64,000 nucleotides of DNA from Wuchereria bancrofti (GCA_005281725.1 SSBO01000013.1:619599-683598); one strand, 5' to 3'; shown: positions 13,579-24,637, counted from the stretch's first letter. Translations and numbers: made by a program. The notes: generated by a model not told the origin, from the letters alone.

Positions 13579-13609
13579 CATATGACATCTCGATATGAGA
13601 TGTCATATG
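13579..13609. repeat. Perfect 31-bp palindrome (13-bp arms, 5-bp centre)
   Basis: Arms CATATGACATCTC and GAGATGTCATATG flank GATAT without a mismatch. Immediately after it, the 11-mer AACCTCACAAA occurs twice (about 13,610-13,640). It lies between the end of the recognisable LINE relic and the esterase exons, near the right edge of duplicated segment A. It could be a transposon end, a terminator-like hairpin or a rearrangement scar. Confidence 0.8.
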
Positions 13610-14033
13610 AACCTCACAAATGAACCTTAACCTCACAAAGGCATGCAAGCTCCTCTCTCACAACAGAGGTTATCCGCGGTGGAGAAATGAGGTATTGCTA
13701 CTTTCTGAGCAAATAATTCAGAATAGTTACTACAATAAATTATTCAAAGATTATACATTTGATTATACTTTGAAATAATAGATAGAATAAAAGTAAATTA
13801 GCAATCTCATAAAGAAATCGGAATTTGGATTATTGATGAAGCAATCAAGGATCAAAGTATTTGATGCTCAATTTTTTGGTTTAATAAAAATGACAATTTG
13901 GATCTCAGATTCTATTTCATTCATTCATTTACAATAAAATAATTCAAAATAAATAAGATTTAAAATTTCATTGAGACTAATTTAATAGTTTATTTTTATG
14001 GGAAATGGCTGGCCAAGAGCATTTCATGCCTAG
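13610..14033. other. AT-rich stretch without a supported gene
   Basis: No coding signal, RNA gene or recognisable mobile element seen. The missing upstream exons of the esterase-like gene are not found here. Confidence 0.5.
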
Positions 14034-15433
14034 ATCATGTTTACATATTTACAAATGGTTACAGTAACAATTTGTATATTGAACCATTCAGTAAAAGAGA
14101 GAAACAAATGGCTAAAATGCTTGCAGCAATGATTACCAATTTTGCTAAATATGGGTTAGCTTTGCTGTTTTTTTTTTCTTTTCTAGAATTTTAAATATAA
14201 TGTTTTAATATGTAAAATAATAAATTTTTCATTCAACCAAAATTTTCAATTTATATCAAAAAAGATTAATTCGAATGACTTTTTTTGAAATTAAATATTT
14301 TAATTCAAATTTATTTATCTAAAAAAATAGAGAAGTGAAGGAATTTTTTTTTTAATAGAATCTTTTGCTATTTATGAATTAAAATATTGCTAAATTGAAT
14401 TGTATCTTTCTTTTGTTTTCCACTTCTATCCTCACCTTTCTCGTTTTCTCAATTAATTACCAGAAACGGTTACAGGGAACCGATACCAACTAATTGGAAT
14501 GGTTTCAAATGGACACCGTTTACAAATGAGTCCGCGCAATATGCAATTTTAGATTTACCGCCGAGGTTTAAAATTTTTTCAATTATTTTTTAATTTTCCT
14601 TTTCATTATATTTATGGTTGTTTCACTTCTAATTCAAATTTGTTATTAAATTTTCGCAATGATATTTAGTTATTTTAAAATTATCAAAATTATATAAAGT
14701 TAAGCTATTGGTATAACTTTGTTATTTTCTATTTTTAATTGCAATAAAAAATATTATTTGTTTAGAAAGAATTTTAAATAAGAAATGAGTTTTATATAAT
14801 TGAAAATCGAAATTTTAATAGGAAAAATCTTAATAATAATGAATTACATTATTTATAGGAGAGCAGTTGGTGGTTTACATTGGCCGGTAACAAATTTTTG
14901 GAATAAAGAAACAGCACTTTTAGAAAAACTATCATTGCGTGAAAAACCTGTGCAAACATTAAGCGAAGAATTAACTGCTGATGGACGATTACAGGTTTTA
15001 ATTTGACTAAATAGGTTTTAATTACAGGTTTTAATTAAATTGAGTAAAATTATGGTGAAAGTTTATAAGCTAAGTATAATGTATTATTTAGTTTAAATAT
15101 TTTGAAAAATGTCATGTTAATTGCGTATTAATGCATTAAAATGAAGGAACTTGTAATATTTTTGGATATTTTGGTAATATTAGGTAATATTTATAGATTA
15201 GTTGTTGAAATATTAAATGATACTTTTAATTGAATACTGAAATATTTTTAAATTAATAGTGAAAAAAATAAGAGTAATTATAGTTAGCAGCTTATCGACA
15301 TGCATGGTGGGCATTATGGCCACTCGTTGGTATGATTGCTTTAGTAATTTGGATCAGTGTCATTTGTATGGTTGTGACACGATGTCACAGTCCTCGAGCG
15401 AAACAGTACAATAATATCGTTGTCAATAGATGA
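14034..15433 (+). CDS. Cholinesterase-like carboxylesterase, C-terminal four exons with membrane anchor (partial)
   Basis: Four exons join in frame: 14,034-14,154, 14,464-14,565, 14,859-14,994 and 15,284-15,433 (stop TGA). Donors begin GTTA or GTTT, and acceptors are TAG or CAG. The product shows the late type-B carboxylesterase block EPFSKREKQMAK..ITNFAKYG, then NW..F..FTNESAQYAILDLP and a Trp/Phe-rich segment. About 60 residues further on is a strong transmembrane helix (ALWPLVGMIALVIWISVICM) with a short basic cytosolic tail. This looks like a membrane-anchored esterase or neuroligin-type adhesion protein rather than a soluble enzyme. The N-terminal part, with the nucleophile elbow and catalytic Glu/His, is absent from the upstream sequence; only duplicated segment A and its LINE lie there. 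The gene is therefore either truncated by rearrangement or misjoined in assembly. The start of the first exon is uncertain. Confidence 0.7.
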
Positions 15434-15576
15434 TACCATTTTATTTCATATACATTTTTTTTATCACATTTTCTTGAAATTTTTTGTTGTGTGATATTTT
15501 ATATTTAATTGTGATATTAATAAGACATTTTTGAATTTGTATTCAAAAATGCTATTTTACAATTAAGTCTTTTTTT

Positions 15577-15590
15577 NNNNNNNNNNNNNN
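15577..15590. other. Assembly gap (14 N)
   Basis: A run of 14 N bases. Its true length is unknown. Confidence 0.99.
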
Positions 15591-16550
15591 ATTATGTTAT
15601 GATGTGTATAAATGCTTTTATTTTGTGTTGTTTTTTTTTCAAAAAAAAAAAAATTATTCAAATTTTGATGTTAATCAAATTTTAAGAGATATTCTTTTGA
15701 AATTATTTAAATCATATATATAATCATGTAATTTAGCTAATATATATTATAAATATTTAAATAAAATAATTTTTCTGAATGTAAAAGTATAAGCGCAACC
15801 ACCAAATAATACTAATATAATCGTGATTAAATAGAATTGAAACCTCAAATATCGGAACTTAATTTCCTTCATGTTAATATAGTAAACAATACGAAATATT
15901 TCAGTTAATGATACCTCTTTTTCTTTCTCTTTTTTTAGAAAATTTTTATAATCTAAGAAGGACTTGAAATTTACATATCAGACGGAATTCACTGTTAAAA
16001 ATAACAAAATTTAATAATAATCACGAAAAATTGAACTAAATTGGCTTTCTTTTAATAAATGATTTAATTAGAATATTAGAAATGTACAAAATACGAAAAT
16101 GAGTTTGACATTTTAAACTTTAGGAAATTTTTTAGCCATATTGAATGATAATTTTTGCAAATAGCATTATGAAAATTTTATTCGATACAATGAAATTGTT
16201 AAATTTAAATCTAATTAAAATGTATTTTTATTATAGCAATACCATAAAAATTTCTTCACAGTGGTTATCACAAAATTTTGAAATGCTATTTACTTTAGCC
16301 TAATTCTGGCAACCGTCTTTGGCACAATTATCATATAATATCAGCGTTTTTGGTAATAGATGGATTATTGTTTAATAATGATTCTAATGGGAGAATAATT
16401 AAATAATTTCTTCATTCGTAAAAATATTAAAATATTAATTCAATAAAAAAATTTTGGTAAAACGAAGGTAACAATTTGATAACAATTACTTTCTTAGAGA
16501 TAAGGAATATTCCCAATTGTAAATATTCCGTTTTGCGAGAAAAATTATAA

Positions 16551-16650
16551 CAAATTCAGTAATTAATAATTAACAAACAAATTCAGTAACAAACAAATTA
16601 ATAAACAAATTCAGTAATTAATAATTAAATTCAGTAATTAATAATTAAAT
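16551..16650. repeat. Short tandem/interspersed repeat based on AAATTCAGTAATTAATAATTAA
   Basis: Four or more imperfect repeats of an ATTCAGTAATTAATAATTA-like unit, interrupted by AACAAAC spacers. Low-complexity DNA without coding potential. Confidence 0.7.
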
Positions 16651-16869
16651 ATAACATTTCACAAATCAAAGATAACCTTTCACGACACCTGTTAGCATCT
16701 CATTCATAAATATAATTAACAATTCTACAGATTTTAAGTTTTAAATTTATTTTTTTAATCTTCTGTTTTCTATTTTATGAAATATTAATAATTAATTTTT
16801 CATTTAGTGTTAGTAAAATTTAAAATAGATTGATTACTGACAAATTTTTAATTACAATTTCTTAGTATA

Positions 16870-17481
16870 TAATGTCGGCAGATAGGCCAAAAGATTAATA
16901 CAGTAACTAAGAACCAAGGGAGAGCGCTAACAAAGGAGTCAAACTAACAGGCAACCAGATGATAAAAATACAATTTAACGATGTGGATATTTGATCTCAA
17001 CAAAGAGCCATTCTAAGCGTTATAGCAGGGCAATTTCTTTTTATGGATATTACGGATCGACGAATTGGGGGACAGTGGTCTTAGGACACTAACAGACAAC
17101 ACACACACACGCAGTTACAAATATGGATCAAAGAAAAGTAAAAACAATCAACGTGTAGCAGATCGTAATATACAAACGAAATACTTTGTTGAGAAGTAAT
17201 AGTAATAAATCCAAGAAAACCAGGAATCAAAGCTAAAGTACTTGCATTTTTCGACAGTCATTCATGTCGTAAAATTTAGCAAACCAATTACGAATTAAAG
17301 GAAAAAGTGAAAATCTCAATATAGCCGGATTTGGAAAGGAAAAACTCATAAATTTTCAAAGGATGAAGACGGTAGTCGGAATCAGATTAACCCACGAGGA
17401 AACGATTCAGATGGAAGTCAATACAGTTGACTATCTTACCAACGACTTGCAAGTAGCGGATCTTTCTGAACAGAATCTCGA
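16870..17481 (+). mobile_element. BEL/Pao LTR retrotransposon relic, protease/DUF1758 region
   Basis: The last about 180 bases (17,303-17,481) are open in one frame. They read ENLNIAGFGKEKLINFQ.., then VGIRLTHEETIQMEVNTVDY, ending ADLSEQNL, a typical DUF1758 retropepsin region of Pao-type polyproteins. Slightly upstream, in another frame, KVLAFFDSHS matches the catalytic LFDSGS-type motif with Gly replaced by His. Stops and frameshifts separate the pieces, so it is dead. The relic ends exactly at a single N (17,482), after which unrelated sequence begins, so its 3' continuation is lost at a contig join. No LTR was identified next to it. Confidence 0.7.
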
Positions 17482-17482
17482 N
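17482..17482. other. Single-N contig join
   Basis: Joins the BEL/Pao relic to the start of the repeated block. The same block start at 29,354 is preceded by different sequence. Confidence 0.85.
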
Positions 17483-18067
17483 TGTAGAACTAAAATTTAA
17501 ACTAATTACTCGCATTTTTCATTTTTTATGTGTCAAAAAACCAATTCGAAGGGAACTCATTTTTAAGAAATTAGTCCAAATACCTCTAATGGAAAGGGGA
17601 ATTCACCAATCCTATAATCAACCCATTACTTTATCTTATGTCCCAATCATCCATTCCTTAAATCCATCAAACTTCCTCGCTCCGGAATGTCGCGAAACAC
17701 GCGAAAGTTGGAAGAAATCCTTAAGAAAAAATAAAAATAATTTCCTTCATCCATGACTCATTAATTATCTCATTTATAATTCTTAGATTTATTCCCATCG
17801 AATTCCAATGCGTTTTTGTTATCTTTATTTATTCATCTAAAGAGATTCACACATGCTAATCTTCCATTGTTATAATGCTCATACTGTAACTAGATGTTTA
17901 CAGCTTTCTTTATGTAAATGAGCAGCTGTTTTATGTTTAATGTAAACCACTCCCATTTTAAGCTTTTATAAACCATGCGATATTAAGCCGTGGTTACATA
18001 AGAATAAACGATTTTCTCCACGAGCAGTTGGTGTCCGTAAAGCTTTCACAACAGCAATTCAATTAGC

Positions 18068-18366
18068 AATATCACATTGCATGTTGTGATATTAATTGCA
18101 TGAAGTCTGCAACATTTAAACGTCTTACTCAATCAGTTTATCAATACATTTCAATAAGAAATATTTTGTTAATGCTATTACAGTTTACTTGAAATTCTTT
18201 AAAATCCCTTTTAGATTTATATAGCAATATTTTATTTCATTTTTTTTTTTTTTTTGTATGATTGCATCTTATGGCATGCTGCATGCAAATAACATTTCAC
18301 TTTATAATAGCTGCTGAATTCTGCTTGAATGCATATGCATGCCTGTTGAATTCTTTTGCATGCATG
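18068..18366 (+). promoter_or_regulatory. Cluster of six TGCATG motifs, one in a hairpin loop
   Basis: TGCATG, the recognition hexamer of FOX-1/RBFOX splicing factors in RNA, occurs on the plus strand at 18,078, 18,097, 18,280, 18,336, 18,357 and 18,361. The first sits in the 8-base loop of a perfect 9-bp hairpin (18,068-18,076 pairing with 18,085-18,093). Two motifs also occur on the minus strand (18,282 and 18,359). This lies downstream of a minus-strand exon. A function in RNA processing is inference; the GCATGC palindromes could equally bind a protein on DNA. An identical cluster lies in copy 2. Confidence 0.4.
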
Positions 18367-18659
18367 TGCATATATTATTTGCTATTGTGTTTCAGTGAAA
18401 ATTAATTTGTTAATAAAATATGTTAATCTAAAAAAAATGATTAAATTATAATAATTTCTTTTCCTTTTTTTTATCTCAAATTATAATAATTTCTTTTGCT
18501 TTTTTTAAATAACATTTCAAAAAAAAGAAAGAAAAATGTTAAATGTTAAGTAAGAACAGCAACAAAAAGAGAAATAAATAATAATGAGAAATGACTTTGA
18601 AATTTAAAAAATTAATAAAAAATTTTTACCATTCCAAATTTTATTTTTCTTTTAAATTT

Positions 18660-18872
18660 TCACGACAAATAACCAAATGACCATTTTCCGTCAGGAAATG
18701 ATGGATAGAAATATCCTCGAGATTGTTGAGATCGTACATTACGAAATGAATTCATTGAATTTCCTCTTAGATTATATGGTGGCATAATGATACGATCAAT
18801 GAGTGATATGTTTCCAGTAAATGGTATCACTGAAATTGATTGCAAACGTGATCGTTGCTCACGTGATTGCTG
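18660..18872 (-). CDS. Possible terminal exon of an Arg/Ser-rich protein (unknown)
   Basis: Open from a CAATAG or TAGCAG acceptor to TGA. It reads QQSREQRSRLQSISVIPF.., then IDRIIMPPYNLRGN and ends FPDGKWSFGYLS. Codons are the CAA/TCA/CGT-rich set used by neighbouring exons. Its first residues resemble the end of the Arg-rich exon at 21,680-21,814 (both contain SREQRS), so it may be a related last exon of this gene family. Which gene it splices to is not resolved. The opposite strand is also open over much of this stretch. Confidence 0.4.
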   Translation of the reverse strand, partial: QQSREQRSRLQSISVIPFTGNISLIDRIIMPPYNLRGNSMNSFRNVRSQQSRGYFYPSFPDGKWSFGYLS

Positions 18873-19331
18873 CTATTGTGTTGTTTGATGTGATTGCAAT
18901 AATGGTAAGTTATACCAGTGTTGGTCATTATTATCATCCGGAAAATTTCAATAATTATATGCAGAATCAAAGTTGTCTTAATCAAAATTTGTACTTTGAA
19001 TTAATTGTATTTAAGTCTTTTTTTCTTTTTTTGAAACAATATAAAATAGTATTTAAATGAAGGAAAAAATTTTAATAAAAGTTTAAAAATTGAAAATTTT
19101 TTCGTTTAAAAATTTTGTGTTAGAACTATCTAAAAGTTATTTATCATAAATTTAAAATGATCTAATTATCAAATTGACTTTTTATTCATTTAATGCAACA
19201 TGCAAATAATATGTATTTGATCGAATAGAAAATTCATTATTTCCAATAATTATCGAAATATTTGAAATCAAATTTTAAATCTTTACTATCTGCAGTGCAT
19301 AAATTTTGTCAAGGAATTTTACTTTAAAAGA

Positions 19332-21054
19332 TTAAGAATTTACTTCTGAAGTAGTTGCGGTATTATCAGTAGCTCCAAATTCTGTATTAATCTTTTGTCT
19401 GTAATACTTAATTAGTATACCAACTAGCAAAAATCAAATAAATAAAAAAAATCTGTAATTAACTGAATAAAAAGAAATAATTGTTCAAATTAAAACTGAA
19501 AGGAGTACAAGATTTGTTTGCATATTATTATTATTATTATTATTATTATTTACTCTTCAAGATTTGTTATTTTGTAGTTTTATGGCAATTTTTCATGAAA
19601 TTTTTAATTATTACAGTTATGCAATACTTAGAATATACTCATCTACTAAAGTTACTATTATTACTTCATAAAAGTTATGTTAAAAAATTCGCATCAATTT
19701 CAATTGCTTAAAAATGAACCTAATATATGAATTAAAAAAAAAATGAACAACAGTTGAAACAAATGAAAATTTGGGAAAAAATATCGTAGTTTAATATTCA
19801 GAAATGGTAAAATCTTGAATTCTACAAAAAAAAAAAAAAAAAAAAACCAAAAGAAAGAAAAATTAGCCTTGTTTGAGCAGCTTGTGAATTGGTCACATTT
19901 CGACTTCTGTCAACAAATTCATCATCATCGTTATCACTGTTATCACTATGAACCGTAGTAGTAATTCATTAAGATCCATATCATCGTCCCAATGGATATT
20001 ACTATCATCATCATCTAACAATGATGGCATTTGTTCATCACTTGCGTATGTTTCTGCTTCACTTTCTGTCTCATTGCTTTCATTACCTTAAAAAAATAAA
20101 GTAAAACAAATTATCACTAAAAATTTTTAAATTTTACCTCAAACGAGTTCATTATTTCAGTATTTTGCATATTTCATATGATAAGAATATTAAAAGATAA
20201 CATAGTAATAATTAAGGAAGTTAATTAATGCTTAAGAAGAGATTAGAAGATTTTCAGCTGATAATGATTTCAAATTGTTTGTAACTAATCAAATACTTAT
20301 CAAATAGATTAGATATAAACATTTAGATGTAAATACTGTTATTGATTTATAGTAGGTAAGAAATAATTATTGGCAATCTAAATTGAAGAATAAATGATCA
20401 AAATGACATTTTAATATGAATTAAAAAATTTTAAACTATTTCAGGAATGTTGCAATTTTATCACAAAAAAAAAATAACATATTCTATGAGACAATTTCTC
20501 TGATAATTTAAACATACCGAGAAATTTTAAATTGTACATTATAGATCATTCAAAAAAAATTACTGCTATTAATTGTAAATTATGAAAAAATTGATAAATT
20601 GTTGCCATGATCAAGAGTCTGACCTCAGTGACCTCTGATATCACAGAATCAATAAATTATGATCTTTTATTACAAAATAGATAATATATATATGTAAAAT
20701 TTTCTTTTTTATAAAAAAGAAAAACTTTTTTAATGATTCCTTAATTAATTCAAGTTATCCTGGGATCAAACCAATTATTTTTACATTATATTTATTCTTT
20801 ACATTTTATTAATATCATCAAGTTCTCTGATAATAATAGCTTTTGATATAAATGTAATGAATACTTCTCACTTTCTAATTTTTTTTTGTGGTAAAATTTG
20901 TTAGAAAATGATTTCCAATATGTTTAACGCTGGAAAAAAATTTTTTTTGTTTATAAAAAAGAATGTCATAATCAGAAAATCAAAATGATAAAGCTAACCA
21001 GAATTATCATTATCATCGTCATCACTATCATTATCATCATTCACAGACATATGT
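19332..21054 (-). CDS. Gene Y, acidic protein of unknown function: 3' exons (copy 1, truncated by contig join)
   Basis: Exons at 19,332-19,398 (stop TAA), 19,954-20,086 and 20,999-21,054, the last cut by the N at 21,055. With the two 5' exons found at 27,519-27,926 they make an in-frame 378-bp CDS for a 125-residue protein. Blocks seen are NDDNDSDDDDNDNSG, ETESEAETYASDEQM and LLDDDDSNIHWDDDMDLN, so it is strongly acidic and probably disordered. The donor of the 19,954 exon (CG|GTTCAT) is weak; without it the exon runs on 20 codons to a TGA. I do not recognise a family. An acidic nuclear or chromatin-type role would be a guess. It appears paralogous to gene X, from shared phases and the GNESNE-like start of the third exon. 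Confidence 0.5.
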
Positions 21055-21055
21055 N
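21055..21055. other. Single-N contig join with 604-bp overlap
   Basis: Sequence after the N (21,056-21,659) repeats 19,858-20,461 exactly, then diverges. The join therefore restarts an already covered region. Confidence 0.9.
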
Positions 21056-21679
21056 AAAAATTAGCCTTGTTTGAGCAGCTTGTGAATTGGTCACATTTCG
21101 ACTTCTGTCAACAAATTCATCATCATCGTTATCACTGTTATCACTATGAACCGTAGTAGTAATTCATTAAGATCCATATCATCGTCCCAATGGATATTAC
21201 TATCATCATCATCTAACAATGATGGCATTTGTTCATCACTTGCGTATGTTTCTGCTTCACTTTCTGTCTCATTGCTTTCATTACCTTAAAAAAATAAAGT
21301 AAAACAAATTATCACTAAAAATTTTTAAATTTTACCTCAAACGAGTTCATTATTTCAGTATTTTGCATATTTCATATGATAAGAATATTAAAAGATAACA
21401 TAGTAATAATTAAGGAAGTTAATTAATGCTTAAGAAGAGATTAGAAGATTTTCAGCTGATAATGATTTCAAATTGTTTGTAACTAATCAAATACTTATCA
21501 AATAGATTAGATATAAACATTTAGATGTAAATACTGTTATTGATTTATAGTAGGTAAGAAATAATTATTGGCAATCTAAATTGAAGAATAAATGATCAAA
21601 ATGACATTTTAATATGAATTAAAAAATTTTAAACTATTTCAGGAATGTTGCAATTTTATTTTTGTCTTAAAATCTTCGT

Positions 21680-21814
21680 TTATGTCGACCGCTGTTCACG
21701 TGACGTAGTCTTCCGAGATCGTGGATATCGTTGTGACGATTGTCGACGTCGACGTGGATTTCGTGGTCGTGACAAGTGTCTTCGACTAATTCTCATGTGT
21801 CTAATATTTCTTTT
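21680..21814 (-). CDS. Arg-rich alternative terminal exon of gene X
   Basis: Open for 45 codons from a TTTTAG acceptor to TAA. Reads KRNIRHMRISRRHLSRPRN, then RRRRQSSQRYPRSRK and ends SREQRST. It cannot follow the full 22,043-22,474 exon in phase. It could follow a donor inside that exon (for example TTG|GTTCGA, phase 0), which would give an isoform with a longer basic tail. Its last about 50 bases are repeated at 29,055-29,105 at the edge of another duplicated piece. Confidence 0.45.
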   Translation of the reverse strand, partial: KRNIRHMRISRRHLSRPRNPRRRRQSSQRYPRSRKTTSREQRST

Positions 21815-22042
21815 CTAAAAGAATAAATATTTTTGTTTGTAAAAAACGCTTAAATTTTTTTGTCTGAAAATTGAATGACAATTGTCAAAAAATAATTTTA
21901 AAAATTTTATTTAACAAAATCTTATAGAGTCTATTAATGAATAACTATTCTCTTTCCATTCTTTGAATTATTTTTGTTTTTTTATTCATTAAGTATAGAG
22001 ACTTTTCAATCTTTCCTACTCAGTGATAAAATCATTTAAATT

Positions 22043-24118
22043 TTAAAGATAACCGATAATGAATAATTTTATTATCGATCCGATCGGATAGTTTCTTTCA
22101 ATGATACAATTGATTTGTGAAGATTGTTCCATTGGTTCCTCATCGCTTTCTGAACTATATTCAGTATTATTTCGTCTTGAAATTAACGATAATGAACGTC
22201 GTCGTTCTGCTGAAATACGTGACGTTCTGCTAAGTGATCTTGGAATACGATAGCGTTTAATACTACGACGAATACGATGACGTGATCGAACCAAGCGTTT
22301 CTGTTCCGAAAAAACACTACGATTACTTCCGTACTGGCTGCGATTTCTAGCACTACCCATAAGCCAACGATAGTTGCTACCCTGTTGCTGTTGTTGTTGC
22401 ATGGGTAATTCTCGGGGATCTGATGCTACATTTGCTGGTGGCGATTCATCGCGTGTTGTCAGTCCCATTCTGAGCTAAAATTTATTTCTATAAAAAAAAA
22501 TACGAAATGATTTCTGATTATTTGACATATTTATCCATTAATAGAAATCTAGTATTTATGAACGAAAATATGAAAAAGTTTTGAAGATAGAAGCATCTTT
22601 ATTTGCATATTATAAAAAAAAAATTATTTTAAATTTCAATAAAATTATTACAAGATTGCTTAAGCTGTTCATTTCATCAACGCTTGATTCATCATCCATT
22701 TGTCGATAAACAAAATCTCGAGCCTAAGATTTTATAAAACCAAATGCTTATATTTCCTGATGCTAGATAAATAAATGATGATTAAATAATAATATTTTGA
22801 AATTAAGTAGTTGAGTTGGTTAAATAATTTTTAATGTATTTAAGTTTGTTTAAATATTATCAAATGGATGTTTAAATCGAAATAATTGAACTCATTAAAA
22901 AAAAGTAAAAATAAATTCTTGTAAATTCAGAGGATAGTTGCGGTAAGCTTTAATAAATCGTCAATTAGTTGGTTAGAAATTTTTTTTCTAACAGATTTCT
23001 TTGAGTTTAGTAAGCTTTAGCTCTTCAATAATTATTGAAAAATTTTGTTTCTAACACCCTTTTTTCTTATATAAGAATTTAAATTAATTAAGTTTAAAAT
23101 TTTAGGATTTCAAATTATTTTGCAATAGCAAAATCCATAATATGAAAAAAATTTATTTAACATTTTTTATTAGCACAAAAAGAATAAATAAATTCACAAG
23201 AAAACAATAAACTTACAATATTCGGATAGCTATGTCGTCGATATCCAATAAAGTGTCTTTCTTGACGTTCACGCATGGAACGTGAGCTCCATGATTGTGA
23301 ACCACCTGCTGGCAAACGCTCAAGATAATCAGACATTTGATCAGATTCATTGTTTACTTCTTCATAAAACTTATGTTGAAATAATTGTTGTAAATTCCGT
23401 AATTTCAATTTAATTAAACTTTCACCATTTTTATGCAAACTATCATATAATTATGTGTAGTATTATTATTAAAATTGTTTCGAAAATCTTTTCTTACTGT
23501 TATATAATGCTGGATAAAATATATAAAATATATAAATATATATATAGAAAAAATAGGTAAAATATATAATTAATTCTGCTATTCTTTTTTTTGGCTTTTC
23601 ATTTAGATTAATTTTAAAATGAACGAACCAATTCATTATTGATGGGTATATCAAAATGATAATTTTCGAATAAATCATCGTTGTTAAAATTATGAATCCG
23701 ATTTTAATTTTCCATTTCATCAATTTCGTGTTCTATACGATCCATTGCCTCATTGAATCAAATAAGAAATGCTCTGAGAATTTCAACAATAAATCAGTTT
23801 TAAAGAGAAAAAATAATATTGTACAGAATAACAATTAAATTTGTAAAGAATATAATGAATATCCGGATTCATGCAAAAATGTTGCAGTATCCGGTTCATA
23901 TGAGTTGTACTACTATAATTATCCGAATTCACGAAGTTTTATAAATTTATAATTTTACAAGGTTACTTTATAAAAATTTATCTATCAATTTTGTGAATAG
24001 CTTTTTTCTAATATCACCTATCAACAGCATCCTGCAACTGATCACCGTTGTAGTACCCGGATTCATCAGCTTCAGCAATATTTTCAAAGTCAAGATCCAG
24101 TAAGTCAAATGCATCCAT
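22043..24118 (-). CDS. Gene X, acidic N-terminus/Arg-Ser-rich C-terminus protein of unknown function (copy 1)
   Basis: Exons 24,018-24,118, 23,217-23,439, 22,652-22,723 and 22,043-22,474 join in phase (828 bp, 275 residues). Order: an acidic start (MDAFDLLDLDFENIAEADES); a Leu/Gln-rich helical stretch (KLRNLQQLFQHKFYEEV); SWSSRSMRERQERHFIGYRR; an acidic MDDESSVDEM exon; a Q6 tract; then a strongly basic stretch with RSRHRIRR and RRRSLSLISRR before an acidic SESDEE patch. The Arg/Ser alternation resembles RS-type nuclear proteins, but no domain is recognised. An exon upstream (24,575-24,637) and the first part of 24,119-24,163 match gene Y in phase but run into a TGA, so either the gene starts at 24,118 or its old 5' end is decayed. 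Confidence 0.55.
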
Positions 24119-24574
24119 CAAAATCGAAATCATCAAAATCGAAGCTTTCATTTAGTAGCTTACCTAAATGAATTGAATCTAAATTTGTTCTCGAATAAAA
24201 TGTAATAAAAATTTCTCTTCTTTCCAAAAGTTGGATAAATTCGAATTTAAATGAATATTTGGAACAGAAAAAAAAATCATGAGATATAGCTATTTTCTAA
24301 AGTTTTTTTCGATCAAAAATTCTAATTTTACAAATAATAATAATTATATTTGATGAAATATTGTCTAAATTGATAAATATAGTAAATTCAATAATTCAAT
24401 TGTCGCTATAAGAAAACTCTTTGACAACTCTATTTTCATCATAAAAACAAAATCAAGCTAATAAGAATTTAGTAAAAATTTCTAATCTTTTCAAATTTAG
24501 CATTTTTTATTTCAAAACATTTCCAAGATCTTTAATTTCTTTTTACATTGATAGTGCTAACAATATTTAACAAC

Positions 24575-24637
24575 CTGATTCGCTGTTTGAGGTATCATCG
24601 CTTACTTCATTCAATAGGTTCACATTTCTGGGTGCAT
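24575..24637 (-). pseudogene. Decayed 5' exon of gene X, paralogous to gene Y exon 2
   Basis: Bounded by an AATAG acceptor and a G|GTTGTT donor. Reads APRNVNLLNEVSDDTSNSES with 2 nt before and 1 nt after, the same phases as gene Y exon 2 (HPRRNFVNF...NDNS). Spliced to the next exon (from 24,163) the frame gives GKLLNESFDFDDFDFDGCI and then TGA, so this 5' end no longer leads into the open frame that starts at 24,118. Confidence 0.45.

Larger units (their letters stand above)
15434..16869. other. AT-rich non-coding region
   Basis: No gene supported. It includes a sequencing gap and a small satellite-like stretch listed separately. Confidence 0.5.

Noticed and set aside
16676..16688. TTTCACGACA, reverse of the LTR-like terminus at 7,521
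   Set aside because: A ten-base match only, with no further alignment to the 401-bp insertion; could be chance.
19520..19550. ATT/TAT run differing by one unit between block copies, initially read as a Tyr-repeat protein
   Set aside because: A simple trinucleotide microsatellite in an intron or flank; the Tyr run is an artefact of reading it.
23469..23723. 84-codon minus-strand ORF present three times (also 34,137 and 35,368)
   Set aside because: Very rich in Ile, Lys, Tyr and Phe, over an AT-microsatellite-like run. It lies in an intron of gene X and its repetition is explained by contig overlap.
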